Of a stretch of DNA of 64,000 nt, positions 35,104 to 50,297 are shown one piece after another. The stretch is from Neofusicoccum parvum (taxonomy: Eukaryota > Ascomycota > Dothideomycetes > Botryosphaeriales > Botryosphaeriaceae): NCBI GenBank assembly GCA_020912385.1, contig CP087209.1, positions 2,046,001 through 2,110,000 on the forward strand, given 5' to 3'. The translations under genes were made by a program, and so were the position numbers. Numbering within the stretch: position 1 is the first letter of the stretch; each line of letters starts with the position of its first letter. Under the pieces are notes generated by a model. The model saw only the letters and a list, made by a program, of their open reading frames with translations, made no database searches and was not told where the DNA came from.

Positions 35104-38100
35104 CTAGAACGTGTCTCTGTCGAAGCTGTCGAGGCTATCGCGGTAGGATTCGAGGGCTTCCCTAGGTTTAGTCGGCTGGTTCCAAATAACAAGTATCTGG
35201 ATTTGACTTACAAGGACTCCGGTTGCCCACAGGCTTCCTTCTGACAACAGTCTCTGAGTGCTCAAGCGGACGCGGGCTCTTGGAACCCATGGGCCTTGGG
35301 CCGGTGATCTTGCGACCTGGACTGCGCATGATTGCCTGAGGGTTAGGAGAAGGTGTCAAGGTATGCCTGTCCGTCTCCAGGCTGTAGCGAACCTCTTCAA
35401 TGGGTGGCAGTGGCGACAGAAGCTGTCCCGAGCTCAGCGGGCTGCTGTACATTTGCTTGGCTCCGAACGGCAAGCTGCGCTGCTGAGGCACCTGCTGCAT
35501 CTGAGGCACAAGAGGGCCCTCATCCTTTTGGCGGCCACTCACTTGCTCGGATGCGGAGTGGTTTGAGTATCCACCGTCGGAGAGCGGGGACATGTGTCCG
35601 TTGTTTCCACCAAAGCGGTTCCGATTCAACGCCAGACTCGGAGCAGAACCCCACTGATCAAAGTCAGGGGAGTGAGGATCATCGAAATTGATGGCTTGCG
35701 ACTCTAAATGCGACTGGTGGCGATGAGTTGGCCCAGGACGTGGTTGTGGGTGCTCCAAGTTCAACGAGTTCCGGTGAGCCTGATACTTGGGCCCGTCCAT
35801 GTCGTCGTCGTCCGGGATGAGCGGAGAAGGCGACCGCACCTGATCAAAAGAACGCGCACGCTGATGACCATTCAGAGAGGTGTTCGAGCGGAACCGATCA
35901 TCTTCATTAAGCTCGTACTCGCCATACTCATTGATATTGAGGTTGGAGCCCGAGCGGGATGTCTGCGAGTAAGGCCTACCCTTCTTGTCGTTGCGAATGC
36001 TCTCCTTCTCGGTTGAGGCCGTCGTCTTAGACCAACGCGAGATCTTTGGAATGCCGAAGATTGAGGAGCTGTTTGACTTGTGCTTCGACTTGGTCTTAGA
36101 GTTGGTTTCTTGGCTTGGTGATCCATCAAAGCCACCGCGTTGTCCGGGCGGCGTTGTCTCTTGTGGCATAGAGTTGCTGCGCCTCACTTCTTCGGTCGGG
36201 GTCAACAGGCGCTCGTTGTTCTCGAACTGATGGTCCAAGATATGTGCTTCATGTTCCTCCAGATCCTCGTCTCCCTCCAGCACAGTGCTGATGCGATGCT
36301 CAGATCCACGGCGTCCGTCGTATCCGGAATGGCGACCAACTTGACGAGAAGATGGATTGGAAAAGGTTCCCGATTGGTTCGGTGTAGACGCCGTGTTGGC
36401 ACGGCCTTCGGGCTCGTAGCCCGGATCGCCAGCGGCCCGCAGGTTCTCGTACGATGTCATGCTTCGGCCCTGGCTATCCTGTGTTAGCGAGGGGCGCGGC
36501 CCAAACGCCTGGTTGTCCTTAAGTCCCTCAACTTCATCAAGAAGTTGCATGAGCATTTCTTCAATCCTAGTCAACTCATTCGAGTTCTTCATGCTCAAAC
36601 CCTTGAGCGCCCTCTTGAAGACATTCTTGCGCTTCGTTGGAAGATCATCAACCTCTTCAGATGAGCGTCCTCGTAAACGAGTTGTGCTGGGTGGCTGCGG
36701 TCGCGGGCCCTGAAGGAGTCTTTGGATAACCACCTCAGCGTCGCGGTCAGTGTTGCCCATGATCATCTTGTCTTGTTCGGCAATGAACTTCTTCATCTCC
36801 TCGAAAGAATTGCGCATATCGGCTGCGCTACGAACAAGTGTGACTAGGATTTCAGTGTCGCGGGCATTGCGCTGAGCATCCCGAACAGTGAGATGGTCCA
36901 TGAGGGCCACAATGTCCTTCGATTGGATATTATCAAGACCCTTGCCGGTGGCGCTGTCATAAAGAGGCGATTCCATGCCATGCGAATTGCCGCTAAAGTT
37001 GCGAGCATGCATAGGCTTGCCTCCAGTGACGAAGGGGTCATCATCCATCAGGTCGCCAGACATGTCCGGCAGGCCACTGTCATCAAATAACCTGGAATTG
37101 TCCAATTGAGGCTCAGGAGTGTAACCTGGCTGCGCAGCGGAAATATAGCCTTCGTCCTTCCAGTTCCCAGGGCTAGTAGGCGTCATGTGTTGATGTGGGA
37201 AATTCTCTTCCCCCTGCGGATAAGGTTCACCGTAGTCCTCATAATCGTCCTCGATCGAGGGTTGGTATTGGCGGTTTTGAGAATATTGATGATCTTGAGA
37301 AATTGGGCTTCCGTGATCGTCGCGAAGCATGTGCGCAGCAGCAGCGGCTGCAACACCTACAGCACCTCCCATTGCAATAGCCTCGCCTGCGCGAAGGCCA
37401 TTGGTGGACATTGGAGGAGTGGGTTCATACGGCCAGCGGTCAGGAGTTCGAGCTGGTCCCTGAATTTCAGAAGGGTTCGTAGTGACATCAGATTCGTTGT
37501 CCAACCCATGTCCGATTTCTGGCATAGGATCCCCAAAGGGAATTGCGTTGTGTGTCATCTGAATTTGTTCCTCGGAACGGTACGATCCTACCTCACTTTG
37601 AGGTGGAGATCCTTCTGTTCCGTACTGATCGTACTGATCAATCCTCTTCGCTTGGTCTCGGAGAGCAGCCCATCGTTCTCCGCTGGTTCCCGGGTGACCA
37701 GTGACGGTGTTCTCACCGGATGACTGATGAGGCTCCTCCATGTGTAAGAAGTCAGGCTGGGCTTGCTCGAGCCGCGATTCTTGCTGAGACGAGCGCACGC
37801 TTGTGCTAACTGTTGAGGGATCGACAAGCGAGGCAACAGCAGATTCGACGGCAGCGGGTGTAGCGATGTAGTCCGCTCTGTTGCCGATCTCATGAATGTC
37901 CTGGTCTGCTGCAAGCCTATCACGATATTGGCCATCCATGCTATCGTCGGTGTAAGTTGTCAAACGGTTGTAGTCCAGGGGATTGGAGCTCCGGAGGCTG
38001 TCATCGGTGTATCCAGTCATTCGCTTTTCGTCCCACTCAGCACGAAGCGCGTCGTTCTCCTCATGCTGATGCTCAAAGAATCGATCAGCATCCTCTGACC

Positions 38101-40291
38101 TTCGCGGGGTAGCTGTGCCGTCATTGTAAGACAGTTCGGACTCGCGGACGATGTCAATGTCAGAAATGTCGGATTTCCTGCTGGAGTGGATGCCGTCTGA
38201 CCGCCTTCGCGAACGTGCGGCATTAGTGCTCGGGGAGTTGGCTGCAGAGTTGAGTGAGAGCTCTGAAAGCTTCCTAGACGCCTCGCGTCCCGCAGAAGAG
38301 ATGGAGGCGGCGCTGCGAGCTGAGCGAGGACCTTGAGGCGTAAGATTCTCTTTTCGGTCCTCATAGCTGAGGTCGCTTTGGCGCAGTTCGCGCGTGGGAG
38401 TCCGGGAACCACTACGCTGCGAGGCTGCAGCGGCTCCTCCAAAACCAGCTGCAGCAAGTGCGGCAGCAGCCTTTGCTCTGGTTGACAATTCCCGATCACT
38501 CTTTGCGCTTCCCGGAGCACTCAGACCTCCCAAAGAGCTGCTGCTGTTGGGTCCACGACGCAGGGCTGCTGGGGTTCTGGATGGGGTAGAAGGTGCAGGA
38601 GACATGACAGGACGGGGAGTCCCTCGTGATACCTCATGGATAGGTGTAGCACCTCGAGAGGAAGCCGGACGTTCGGTGTCAGCAGAAAGAATTGAATCGC
38701 GAGTGAGCTCAGAGGCATGGAGCTCGCTCTGCATGGGCAGGGGCGGGACATCCTTGTAGCTTTCCTCCCCAATACTCTCCGAGATGCTAGCAGAACGACT
38801 CCTGCTCTTGCTGCGTTTTTTCCTTCGCTCTTTTCTGTCCAGACTAGCCTCAGAGTCATGATGTTTGAGTGCCGCAGCGGTGAGACCAGCACCGAGAGCG
38901 CCAGCAATGGCAGCGTCCTTCAAGCGCTTGTCCTTGCTCCTTTTCTTGTGTAGCTTCTCCTCTTCTCGTATCGTAGATTCGGAGCCATATTTGTCATAGC
39001 TCATTTCTGAGCCAGAGTCGCGACTTGGCCTTCTTGATCTCTTGCTCCGCACGGAGTCGCCAGAGAGAACGACACCTGGGTCTTTTTCATCCCGGTTAAG
39101 AACAACCTTCACGTTGGGTGCGCTTGACGACTTGGAAACTGTTCTCTTTGGCTCTCCACGCGAGCTAGCGGAATACAGGGAATCCCGGTTGAACCTGTCG
39201 TACTTGTCTCGAGTTTGATTTTCCTTCAAGGCATTGATCTCGGGTAGGATGAGTCGTTTAATGGCATCCTCCACGGTCGCAAGCAGCTTTGGGTTGTTAA
39301 TTGATGAAGTTGTTGACATGCCTGATCGAATGGATTGCGTATCGCCAGACCTTCGGCTGAGCTCTGAAGTGAGCAAGCTGGACTCAGTGCCGCTGATGAG
39401 AGCTTCTTCGCGGCGCGAGCGAGAAGGCTTTCGCCGTGAAGAGGATTTTCCTTCTGATAGCCTTTCCCTGCTAATGCTCTTATCGCGACGCTGCTTCAGC
39501 TTGCTGGATTCGGCTTGCTCCTTGGTGAGCTTCTCCATGATATTCTGCGCCATGATGCGCTCTCTACTCAAGCTGCGGCTTCTCCTTCGGGACGGTGCTT
39601 TGAGTTTGCCGTGGTCTTCTGCTACGTCTTCTTCGCGATCTAAGCTTCGACTCCTCCGACGGGTGAGAGTCGGAGGGACAATGACAGGTGGACCATCCAC
39701 CATGCTATCCGGAGGCATTGATGAGATGTCTGACCCGGCAGGGACGTAGCGACCTTGCGAGAGCTCGGAGCGGGACAGATCGCTGCCGTTGTGGAGCACC
39801 TCGACCTCGACGGGAGGCATGCCACTCACGTTGGACCCCGACGAGTAAGACACTTCACTCGTATCAGCTGTCCTGGCGTCCCCGCTCTTGGTAGAGGGTA
39901 GCGAAATCCGGCGGGTGTAGGAGGGTTTTCGATCCTTGTCGGTTTGTGTGATTTCGACGTGGTCGTGGCCAGTTTTCGACCTCTTGTGCTTGGAAGACGG
40001 CGTGACCCTCACTCGGACGCTGGGGCGCGAGCGGACTTTCTCGCCGGGCTTTCCCGCCTCGAAGTATTCGATGAGCAGCGAGGTTTGGGACTGCTGGCGA
40101 CCGTGGCCGAGCTTGTCCTTTGACTTTGTGGTGATGGTGACGGGACTGCCGTCGTCGGGTATCGAGTAATGCGAGTGGTCGGTTCGGCGGGAAACGTCGG
40201 TAGCGAGGTCATCGGCTCGAAAGCTGCTGTCGTCCGCGAAGGAAGTCTCGGTAGGGGCCGGTAGGGGCGGGCGCTGGGTGTCGACGCCCAT
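35104..40291 (-). CDS. Very large disordered Ser/Arg-rich protein, unknown
   Basis: Exon 1 is 40291-35212 and exon 2 is 35156-35104, for 1,710 residues. The N-terminus MGVDTQRPPLPAPTETSFADDSS leads into long Ser/Arg/Lys-rich disordered sequence with repeated RRRSRSLDRE/RRRSRSLSRE motifs. At about 480-500 an Ala/Gly-rich hydrophobic patch (KDAAIAGALGAGLTAAALKHH) occurs, and a second lies near 990 (GEAIAMGGAVGVAAAAAAHML); both could bury in a membrane or drive self-association. A more ordered, helical block, probably coiled coil, lies around 1130-1280 (DNIQSKDIVALMDHLTVRDAQRNARDTEILVTLV to RIEEMLMQLLDEVEGL). The tail is again disordered and ends LESYRDSLDSFDRDTF if the distal of two acceptors is used. 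Composition suggests a scaffold at septum, cortex or nucleus, but no function is assigned. An Ascomycota-specific family is my impression only. Confidence 0.85.
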
Positions 40292-42506
40292 TCTGAAAGG
40301 TGAAGTTGCTTACGGCAGTCAAGTCCGTGCTAGTACATTGGATGCGGCTGACGCGATGGCGTGGATTGCTGGAGTGAGGGCGAGCGATTGCAGCGAAGCC
40401 GCGAAGAGAACGAACGAAACAGGCCGGCACTGTCGACGGACTGGATTTCGATGATTCGCGACGAGATGCAGGCCGGCAACGTGCTGGGGCCAGCCAATAG
40501 TCGCTGGTGGTCGTGAAGGCGTATGCAACGGATTGGTAGATGTACCAGTGGTGACGATTCGAGCGAGCGAGCGAGCGAAAGCTGGGCGACGGGCGGGCGG
40601 CTCAACGAGCGGTGCGGTGTTGCTTGGAAGGTCGCTCGAAGCTGAGATTTCGCGGACCTGTGTCACCAAGAGCCCCGGGCAGCTAATTCGCCGCGGCTGC
40701 CAGTACGTCGCACGCCGCGGGCCTGGAATGCTCAGGAAGGGGAGGCGTCGAGTGTCGGCGGGGCTCAGGGCAGCGCCATGCACAGCACGAGGATATGCAG
40801 GTGCAGAAGAAGGTGAGAGGGCGACTTCCGCGGCGGCTGGGGAGACGCTGCTCGCAAAGTCGCTGGTGTGCTGGGTTGCGAGGAGCGGGAGGGCGTGCAA
40901 ACGGCGAATGCGGCTCGGTGTGGCCAGCTGCAGTGATGGGATGTGCTGTCCCCGACCGGGGAGGTTGGCGGTGGCTGGGGATGATGCACTTCGCTTTACT
41001 GGCTCTGGCACACTGGGCGCGGCTGTGCGCCTCGTTGTGGGAGCAACCACGGGATCGACGTCAAGTCGCTGTCAAAGCTTCGACGCTCAGCGGATCACCG
41101 CGCGCTCAGAGCCGTCGCTGATCCGGCTCCTTGAGTGCGGGCGCGGGCGCAGGCACCTTTTCTCACCCGCCGGCCACGGGCCCGTCGCCCAACTCCCGCC
41201 AGGCGGTCAACGGGGTGGCCAGCCTCCGCTACAGCTGAGGTGCAATCGCGGCCTGTGAATGGCCCACGCAAGCCGGCGGCCAGCGCAGCAGCTTACCTGC
41301 CCGCCGGGCCCTCGTCGCGCTGCGCCTGCGCGCACTCATTGGGCTGGCGCCAACGCGCAGAGGCTGGGACACGACTCCTCCAACCCAAAATCCGGCTTGG
41401 CCCTCCCGCGGCGGCAGCATTCGTCCAGGCGCAAAGGTGCCTAGGCATGTGTCTCAAGGCTGGCCGGAAAAATGCTCCAAGACCCCACGCCGGCCCGCCT
41501 GTTAGAAATCAATTCCACGCCAACGCCGGCTGCTGCAGCCTCTGCTTTATTGGACCACGCTCCGTGCGCACGCGCGCCGGCAGGCATCACGCCTCCGCCT
41601 GCATGTTCTCCGCGACCTCCCCAATCGTGCCCCAGCGCAGCTCCACCTGACGCCCGCGAAAGTTAGCGCTCCGCAAGCCATGGACATGGAGCCACCTCGC
41701 CAGGCGTTGATCGCCAATCAGCGCCGTACCTGCAGTGTCCTGTCCATGCAGCCGCGGCTGGAGGAGCGTCAGGCGCCAGTAAGGCATCACCCGCTGTCCG
41801 CCCATTTTTGGAACGGCCGGAGTAGCGATTGGCAGCTCAACGGTGCAGCGGCATTAAAACCTGCAGCCATGATTACCCGCGAGGTAACGTATACACACGC
41901 TGTCTATGATGCTGCCACTGCCAAGTGCTTTCACAAGCACACAAGCTTTGCCTTCCGTTTCTTTTCTTCGCACCATTTCCCCGAGCCGAATATTCCTGGA
42001 AATCCGGGGCTATCGGCGCTGTCCACATGCTATTTGTTAGGCCTGCAATGCGGCCCGCTATCTAGTCCTGCCTACTTTTGCTCTCTTCTTGCAGATGCAG
42101 GCTATAACAACAGACGAATGATGGCACAGAGCCACGACAGAAGCACTCGCATCCCTATCAAGGCACCCACGTCTGCATGTGGGTGGATGCAACAAGCAAG
42201 AGAGTTCTAACTGCGTGACTGTGCAACTTGATCCCCGGCTCCCGCATTACCGAGCAACTACCACCGAAGCTTCTTATCGGACTTCTTAACGTCTGATCTT
42301 CTTCAGATGCGGAAGCTCGACGCTGGAAGCTGGACTATCATTATAGTGACCTGGCGGGTTACTCGTTTGAGACAACGGCTTACGCAGACCGACTCTCATT
42401 CTTAATAGCCCACCACCCCGCGCTTGTCCATGCGAACGGCCATCCGTGGTGCCATACACGTTCCCCGGAATCCTTTGTTAATCCTCCGTGCACAAGACAT
42501 TTCAAT
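40292..42506. other. Divergent promoter region, 2.2 kb
   Basis: The stretch lies between the starts of the 1,710-residue gene (minus) and the first MFS permease (plus). A (GAGC)n tract of four and a half units lies at 40561-40578. GC-rich overlapping frames show no family pattern, and I see no gene. Confidence 0.5.
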
Positions 42507-44169
42507 ATGATGAACATGGACAAGCACGGCGTTGAGGTGCAAGACATTAAACCCGTCAATGCGCTATCAAAGGATGACGAAATCGCACAACTGACGCCTG
42601 AGGAATACTTGGTAGCTGAGAAAAGACTAGTCAGGAAGATCGACCTGAGAATTATGCCCTGTCTTTTTCTCGTCATCGTGCTCAAGTGAGTCCTGAAATT
42701 TTGATTTGCCCCTACCCACAACATACCGATTCTGACTCAATCAGCTACTTGGACCGCAATGCTCTAGCAAATGCTCGTGTGCAAGGGATTGAAGAGTCTC
42801 TCGGCCTCAAGGGATCTCAGTTCAACACAGCCATCTCAGTCCTCTTCGCAGGGTACCTGGCTCTCCAAATTCCGTCTAATCTGATCCTCACGAGGGTTCG
42901 ACCGAGTCTCTACTTGGTAAGACTTCAAGCGCTACAAGAATTGAGACATGCTAATGCCATTAGCCTGGCTGTATGATACTGTGGGGGATAGTGTCAGCGT
43001 GCGGTGCTGCAGTGCAAGGATTCAGCGGGTTGGTCGCAGTGAGATTTATGCTTGGCGTAGTGGAAGCGTGAGTTCTCCGGACAGCCAAAGCCCACCGCAA
43101 ATCAAACTGACTGAGAAAAGCCCATATTTCCCCGGAGCCTTGTTCCTTCTCTCTAGCTGGTACACGAAGCAGGAATTGGCGCTGAGGACAGCAACTCTGT
43201 ACGCCGGAGCACTGTTGTCAGGAGGATTCGGCGGTCTCATCGGAGCCGGGATACAGTACGGCATGGACGGTGCTCGAGGACTAGAATCATGGAGGTGGCT
43301 GTTCATCATTGAGGGCTCATGCACGGTCTTCCTGGCTTCAATCTCCATGTTTCTGCTTCCAGACTATCCTCATACGACAAAGTCTCTCAGCCCTCTTGAG
43401 CGAGCCATTGCTATCCGGCGCCTCCAGGACACGACATCGCAAGCGGACGAAGAGAAGGGATCCATGCTCCACGGACTGCGTTTGGCTGTGACAGACTATA
43501 AAGTCTGGCTTCTAGCGCTGATTGTCATCAGCATCACGTCTGCAGGGGCTATAGTAAGCTTTATCCCTACCTTAGTGGACACCTTCGGGTATGGGAAAAT
43601 CGAGACCCTGCTGCTAGTTGCACCGCCTTACGTCTTCTCGACCATCGTGGCCCTTTCGGTCTCCTACTCGAGCGACAAGTTCACGTCCCGCTCATGGCAC
43701 ATCTTTGTTCCCATGTCGGTGGGCCTGGCTGGATACGTGGTCGCAGCATCGACGCTGGCGCTCGCAGCACGTTACCTGGCGCTTTTCCTGATGCTCGCCG
43801 GTGTCCACGGCTCATACAACATTGCGTTGGCTTGGATCTCGTCCACTGTACGTGCTGACTCATGTGCATTTGTGGTCAATTGTATAGGCTGACAGCGCAC
43901 AGCTGCCCCGCCCCATCGAGAAGCGCTCTGCGGCAATCGCGATAATCAACACCGTCGGCAACGTCGCGCAGATTTACTCGCCGTACCTGTATCTCTCGGA
44001 GGATGCGCCACGGTACATCAAGGCCATGGCCACAGACTCCTGCTTTTGTCTCCTCTGCATCTGCGGGACGTTGACGCTGCGACTCTGCCTGCAGCGCGCG
44101 AACCGGAAGATGGCGCAACGTGAGGCGGGGACGGCGGTGGGGCCGCGCGACGGGGCATTCGTGCTATGA
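42507..44169 (+). CDS. MFS permease, Dal5/ACS type
   Basis: There are five exons: 42507-42685, 42745-42916, 42964-43067, 43121-43847 and 43903-44169, for 482 residues. All junctions join in frame. NYLDRNALANARVQG in the first transmembrane region and the loop-type RPSLYLPGCMILWGIVSACGAAVQGFSGLVAVRFMLGVVEAPYFPGALFLLSSWY are characteristic of the anion:cation symporter group of fungal MFS carriers (allantoate, nicotinate, pantothenate, biotin-precursor permeases). Twelve membrane helices can be counted approximately, with a central hydrophilic loop (EEKGSMLHGLRLAV). The C-terminal tail is short and basic. The substrate is unknown. ATG codons at 42507, 42510 and 42516 compete for the start; the first was used. 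The short exon pattern is normal for this family. Confidence 0.9.
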
Positions 44170-45493
44170 CGAAGTGGACCTTGGGCCCGCGAAGCTGGCC
44201 AGAATCAGATGCCCTGCTCCGGGCTGGTTGTTTCTGGAGCGGCGGACTGCCCTGGGGAGAGCGAGGTATATTGCGAGGCAGAGGCACAGCGCGGGTGGCG
44301 CGTCAGCAGTAAACGACGTATCCCATCGCTCGGCTGCTTTGCGCCGCACCAGCAGCAGCGGCGGCATAATCGCTCAGCACAGCAGCACGAGAGCGGAGGT
44401 TCCAGAGCCTTTGGATAGATGATCGTGAGCCCAAAGCGCGTGTCGTAAGATCTCGGCACCGGCGCAGTGGTGCTGGTTTGCGCAGGCCTGGCAGGACGCC
44501 GGCGCGCCCTGGGTTCATTACTCATGCGTGCCAATTGCTGCGCGCTGATAAGATGGCCCCTTCACATGCTGGCTAGGCACAGAGAGCCTCGCCGTTGCAC
44601 GCAGGCGCGCCCGCGGCCAGCCGGACGGCGGGCGCTGTCGCTGCGCCCGTGCGAAAGCGGCAATATCACTTTCCATCACACCGCGGGCGCTGCAGGCGGC
44701 GGGCGGGCGTGGTGAAGAGCAATCCGGCTTCAGGTCGACTGCGCTAGGACCCCACAACAGATCCAGCCTGCAGCGCGGCCTCTGCCCCTCTCTTCTCGCT
44801 CTCTCCACAGCCCGCCCGCCCTCTGCCAGCCACCATCTTGCTGAACACCCTCGCCTCTTCCTCCGTAAGCAGCCGGACCCAAGCGGCGAGCGCCTCCCGA
44901 CAGCTACCCCAGCAATCGCCGTCTCTGCGCCCGCCCGTGGTGCAGCGGCGCTCAACGTCATTAGCGGCCCTGCTCTACTAAATGCGAACCTCACTGCGTT
45001 TGTTCATCGCCCAGAAGATCTCTCCAACCTTACTCGTACCGTGAAGCCGCCCCGGCTGCACCTGCATCACCACCTCGTCCGCCACTCTGCCCTCTCTGCC
45101 TGCCGCCACGAAGCCTGAGCGTCATCGGCGCGCGCCCTGGCCTGCTGCGAGCGCCCGCGCGACGACTGCTTTCTGCTGTCAGGCCCCCCGACCCTGCCCG
45201 CTTGCACAGCAGACGCCGTGAGACCGCAAGCACACCAAGCGCAACCTGCTGCCTGTCGCCCTGCCTGCGTCGCTCCGCGCCGCTCCTCTCCCCTCGCCGG
45301 CGCGCCAGCGGGAAGCGCGTATGATACCCCACAATAGCCCCGGCCAATGCTCCGGCGTCATCATCGTCTGTTAACCACCACCCACAGCAGCCTCGCCATT
45401 GAACGCGCCCCCGACCGCAGTCTCTGCGCACAAACGACCACTCCCTGCTGCAGGCGTCACGCCAAGTCGTGAGCCTGCCGTGTGCCGCGCACC
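44170..45493. other. Intergenic and SNF1 leader, 1.3 kb
   Basis: The 3' flank of the MFS gene and upstream region of SNF1. From about 44.74 kb on, the plus strand is C-rich and probably holds a long untranslated leader. No gene is seen. Confidence 0.5.
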
Positions 45494-48275
<2,782 letters not shown>

Positions 48276-48860
48276 CGACTGGTATGAGCTTCTTGCTACT
48301 ATTGTGTGTATTATCACGGCCGTATGGGATGGAATTGCCTCTGTGGATGTTGACAAAAGGCACTCTCACTGAAGGTATTTCCACGAGGGATAGACGGATA
48401 GGATGGGAAAGACTCGTTGTCATTTTTTGGAAAGAATTTGTTATCTCGCGATGGAGGTAAGGGGGTAGAATCGGAGGGCCCAACTGAGGTTCTGCTCTGC
48501 TTTTCTTGACTTCTCTGATGTTTTCTTGAATTTTTGTCTGTCTTGTGCATTGCGTGATTGTTTGGTTTTCATCATCAAAAGCTCTGCATGTCGTTATAAG
48601 GCAGGTAGTTGTAGCATGATAGCATTTGTATGGAATAGCATTTGGAAAAACTCTGCCGTCTCCTGGACGCACACTTCGGATACTGCAAGGAATTTGCATT
48701 CGACCGTAAGACTCGATAGTTGCAGGAGATATGGCGGTGAGCATTAAACCATCATCGCCATAATCGGGGTATCATTTTGTACAGCGCTTTTGTTTATTGG
48801 TTACAAGTATCCAAACATCGAGCCAGCTTAGGGGGCCACCTAACCCGCACCCCCCACCCC
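48276..48860. other. Intergenic between convergent genes
   Basis: The 3' flanks of SNF1 and of the mitochondrial-type gene, less GC-rich than the surrounding coding parts. Nothing further is seen. Confidence 0.5.
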
Positions 48861-49727
48861 TCAGTTCCCCTTCGCCTTCTCCTGCCTCTCCAGCTCCCGC
48901 AGCCTCTCCACCACCCTCTCCCTCAAGTACGGGCTCAGCCCCAGCAGGCCCTCGCGCGTGCACATCCGGTACGTGCCGCTCTCCTGGTAGTTCCCGGTGG
49001 CGCCGACGAAGCGGCCGCGGGCGTCGACCTCGACGCTGCCGAACATGTCCTCGGGCCAGGCGATGCGCCCGTAGTCGGGCGGGCACCGCTGGTCGCTGAC
49101 GTGCACCCAGCCGCCGCGCGCGCCGCCGCCCGCCCCGCCCTGCGCGCTCGTCGGCCCCGCCCCCGTGCTCTCTCTGTTCCCACCGCCGCCGCCGCCGCCG
49201 ATGCTGCCCGCCCCCGTCGACGGCCGTCGCCGCTTGTCGCGCTGGGCCTGCGACGGGTGGTTCGCCGGGAACGCCATGCCGCCGCCGCCGAGCGTCGAGC
49301 CCGCCTGCGAGGCGTAGGCGGCGGCTTGCCCTTGCACGTATGGGTCGTGGACTGCGTGGGCGGCGAGCACGGATTGGAGGATGCCGTGGAAGGTGCGGTT
49401 CTCGCGGAAGGTTTGCGGGGTGGGTGGGATGGAGGAGGTGGTGCCGAGGGCGAGGGATGGGGTGGGCGGGCTGGTGGGGAGGAGGGAGAGGGTGTGGGTG
49501 GAGGTGACGGGGTCGGAGTGGACGTACTAGGGTTGGGTGGTTAGCTGGAGAGCGGCGGCATTGGGGGAGAGCAGGAGGGGTCAAGGTGTGGAATGGACGG
49601 GGAGAATCGCTGGTGGAGGTGAACTCACGATGTGAGGGTTGTTTGGTAGAGTGGAGACGGCGCGGGCACCGCGCAGCTGGAGGAGGGCGCGCTGGGCGAC
49701 CGGCCGCGGGGAGCGTAGCAGAAGCAT
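48861..49727 (-). CDS. Predicted mitochondrial protein, unknown
   Basis: Two exons, 49727-49629 and 49526-48861, give 254 residues. The N-terminus MLLLRSPRPVAQRALLQLRGARAVSTLPN is Arg-rich, Leu-rich and free of acidic residues, a convincing mitochondrial presequence probably cut before STLPNN. The intron (102 nt) has a GTGAGT donor, a CTAAC branch and an acceptor CTAG. The mature part contains PPTPQTFRENRTFHGILQSVLAAHA, a long Gly/Ser/Ala linker with seven consecutive Gly, then an ordered end WVHVSDQRCPPDYGRIAWPEDMFGSVEV, followed by GNYQESGTYRMCTREGLLGLSPYLRERVVERLREL. The ordered parts suggest a conserved fungal family, but I cannot name it. The Gly linker is encoded by a CCG tract on the plus strand (49183-49200). 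Confidence 0.78.
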
Positions 49728-50297
49728 GTTGGCGGGAGTCCTAGCCACGCTTATCCTGACAGGACCCGGGGTGGAAGCAGAAGGCGGTTGCGGTTGAAGA
49801 CGACTTTTCTGCACAGCTATGACGCGCTGAAGCTCACGTCTCGGCTGAACCGCGGAGTGAGAGCTCCATCTCCATCGCCTGTGCAGATCGGGCGGGCCTG
49901 CGCTCGAAGCTTCGTCTCCGCGCCGTCGTCGAGCTGTCCGGCGCCTGCGGGTCTGCCATCGCCCTCAGCGCTGTTGCCCACGTGCGGACGAGGCGCGACG
50001 CGGGCGACGTGACAGCCGTCAGCCGCCAGACGGCGCAAGCGACACGGTGATGGCTGGGCTGGTCCCACACTGGTTATCGGCGGCTCAACAAATCAGATCA
50101 AGTGGGGATCCCAGAGATTCACAGTCGAGCCTCTTCCCCAAGGAGCCATGCGACCTGCTTTCCGACTTCGGAGTTAGCGCCAATCACTTTTTCCTGGCCG
50201 GCGTCGCTGAGAAACACAGTCACCGGCGCCCGTCTCACTCGTCTCTCCGTCGCTCTGCGTTTGCGTGACATTCTTGCGTGCCCGTGTCGCGTTCATC
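49728..50297. other. Divergent promoter, 570 bp
   Basis: A shared upstream region of the mitochondrial-type gene (minus) and the second MFS permease (plus). No other feature is seen. Confidence 0.5.

Noticed and set aside
34839..35161. Extended C-terminus for the 1,710-residue protein
   Set aside because: It requires the proximal acceptor and gives a Ser/Arg-rich random-looking tail; the distal acceptor gives a compact end. Kept only as a finding.
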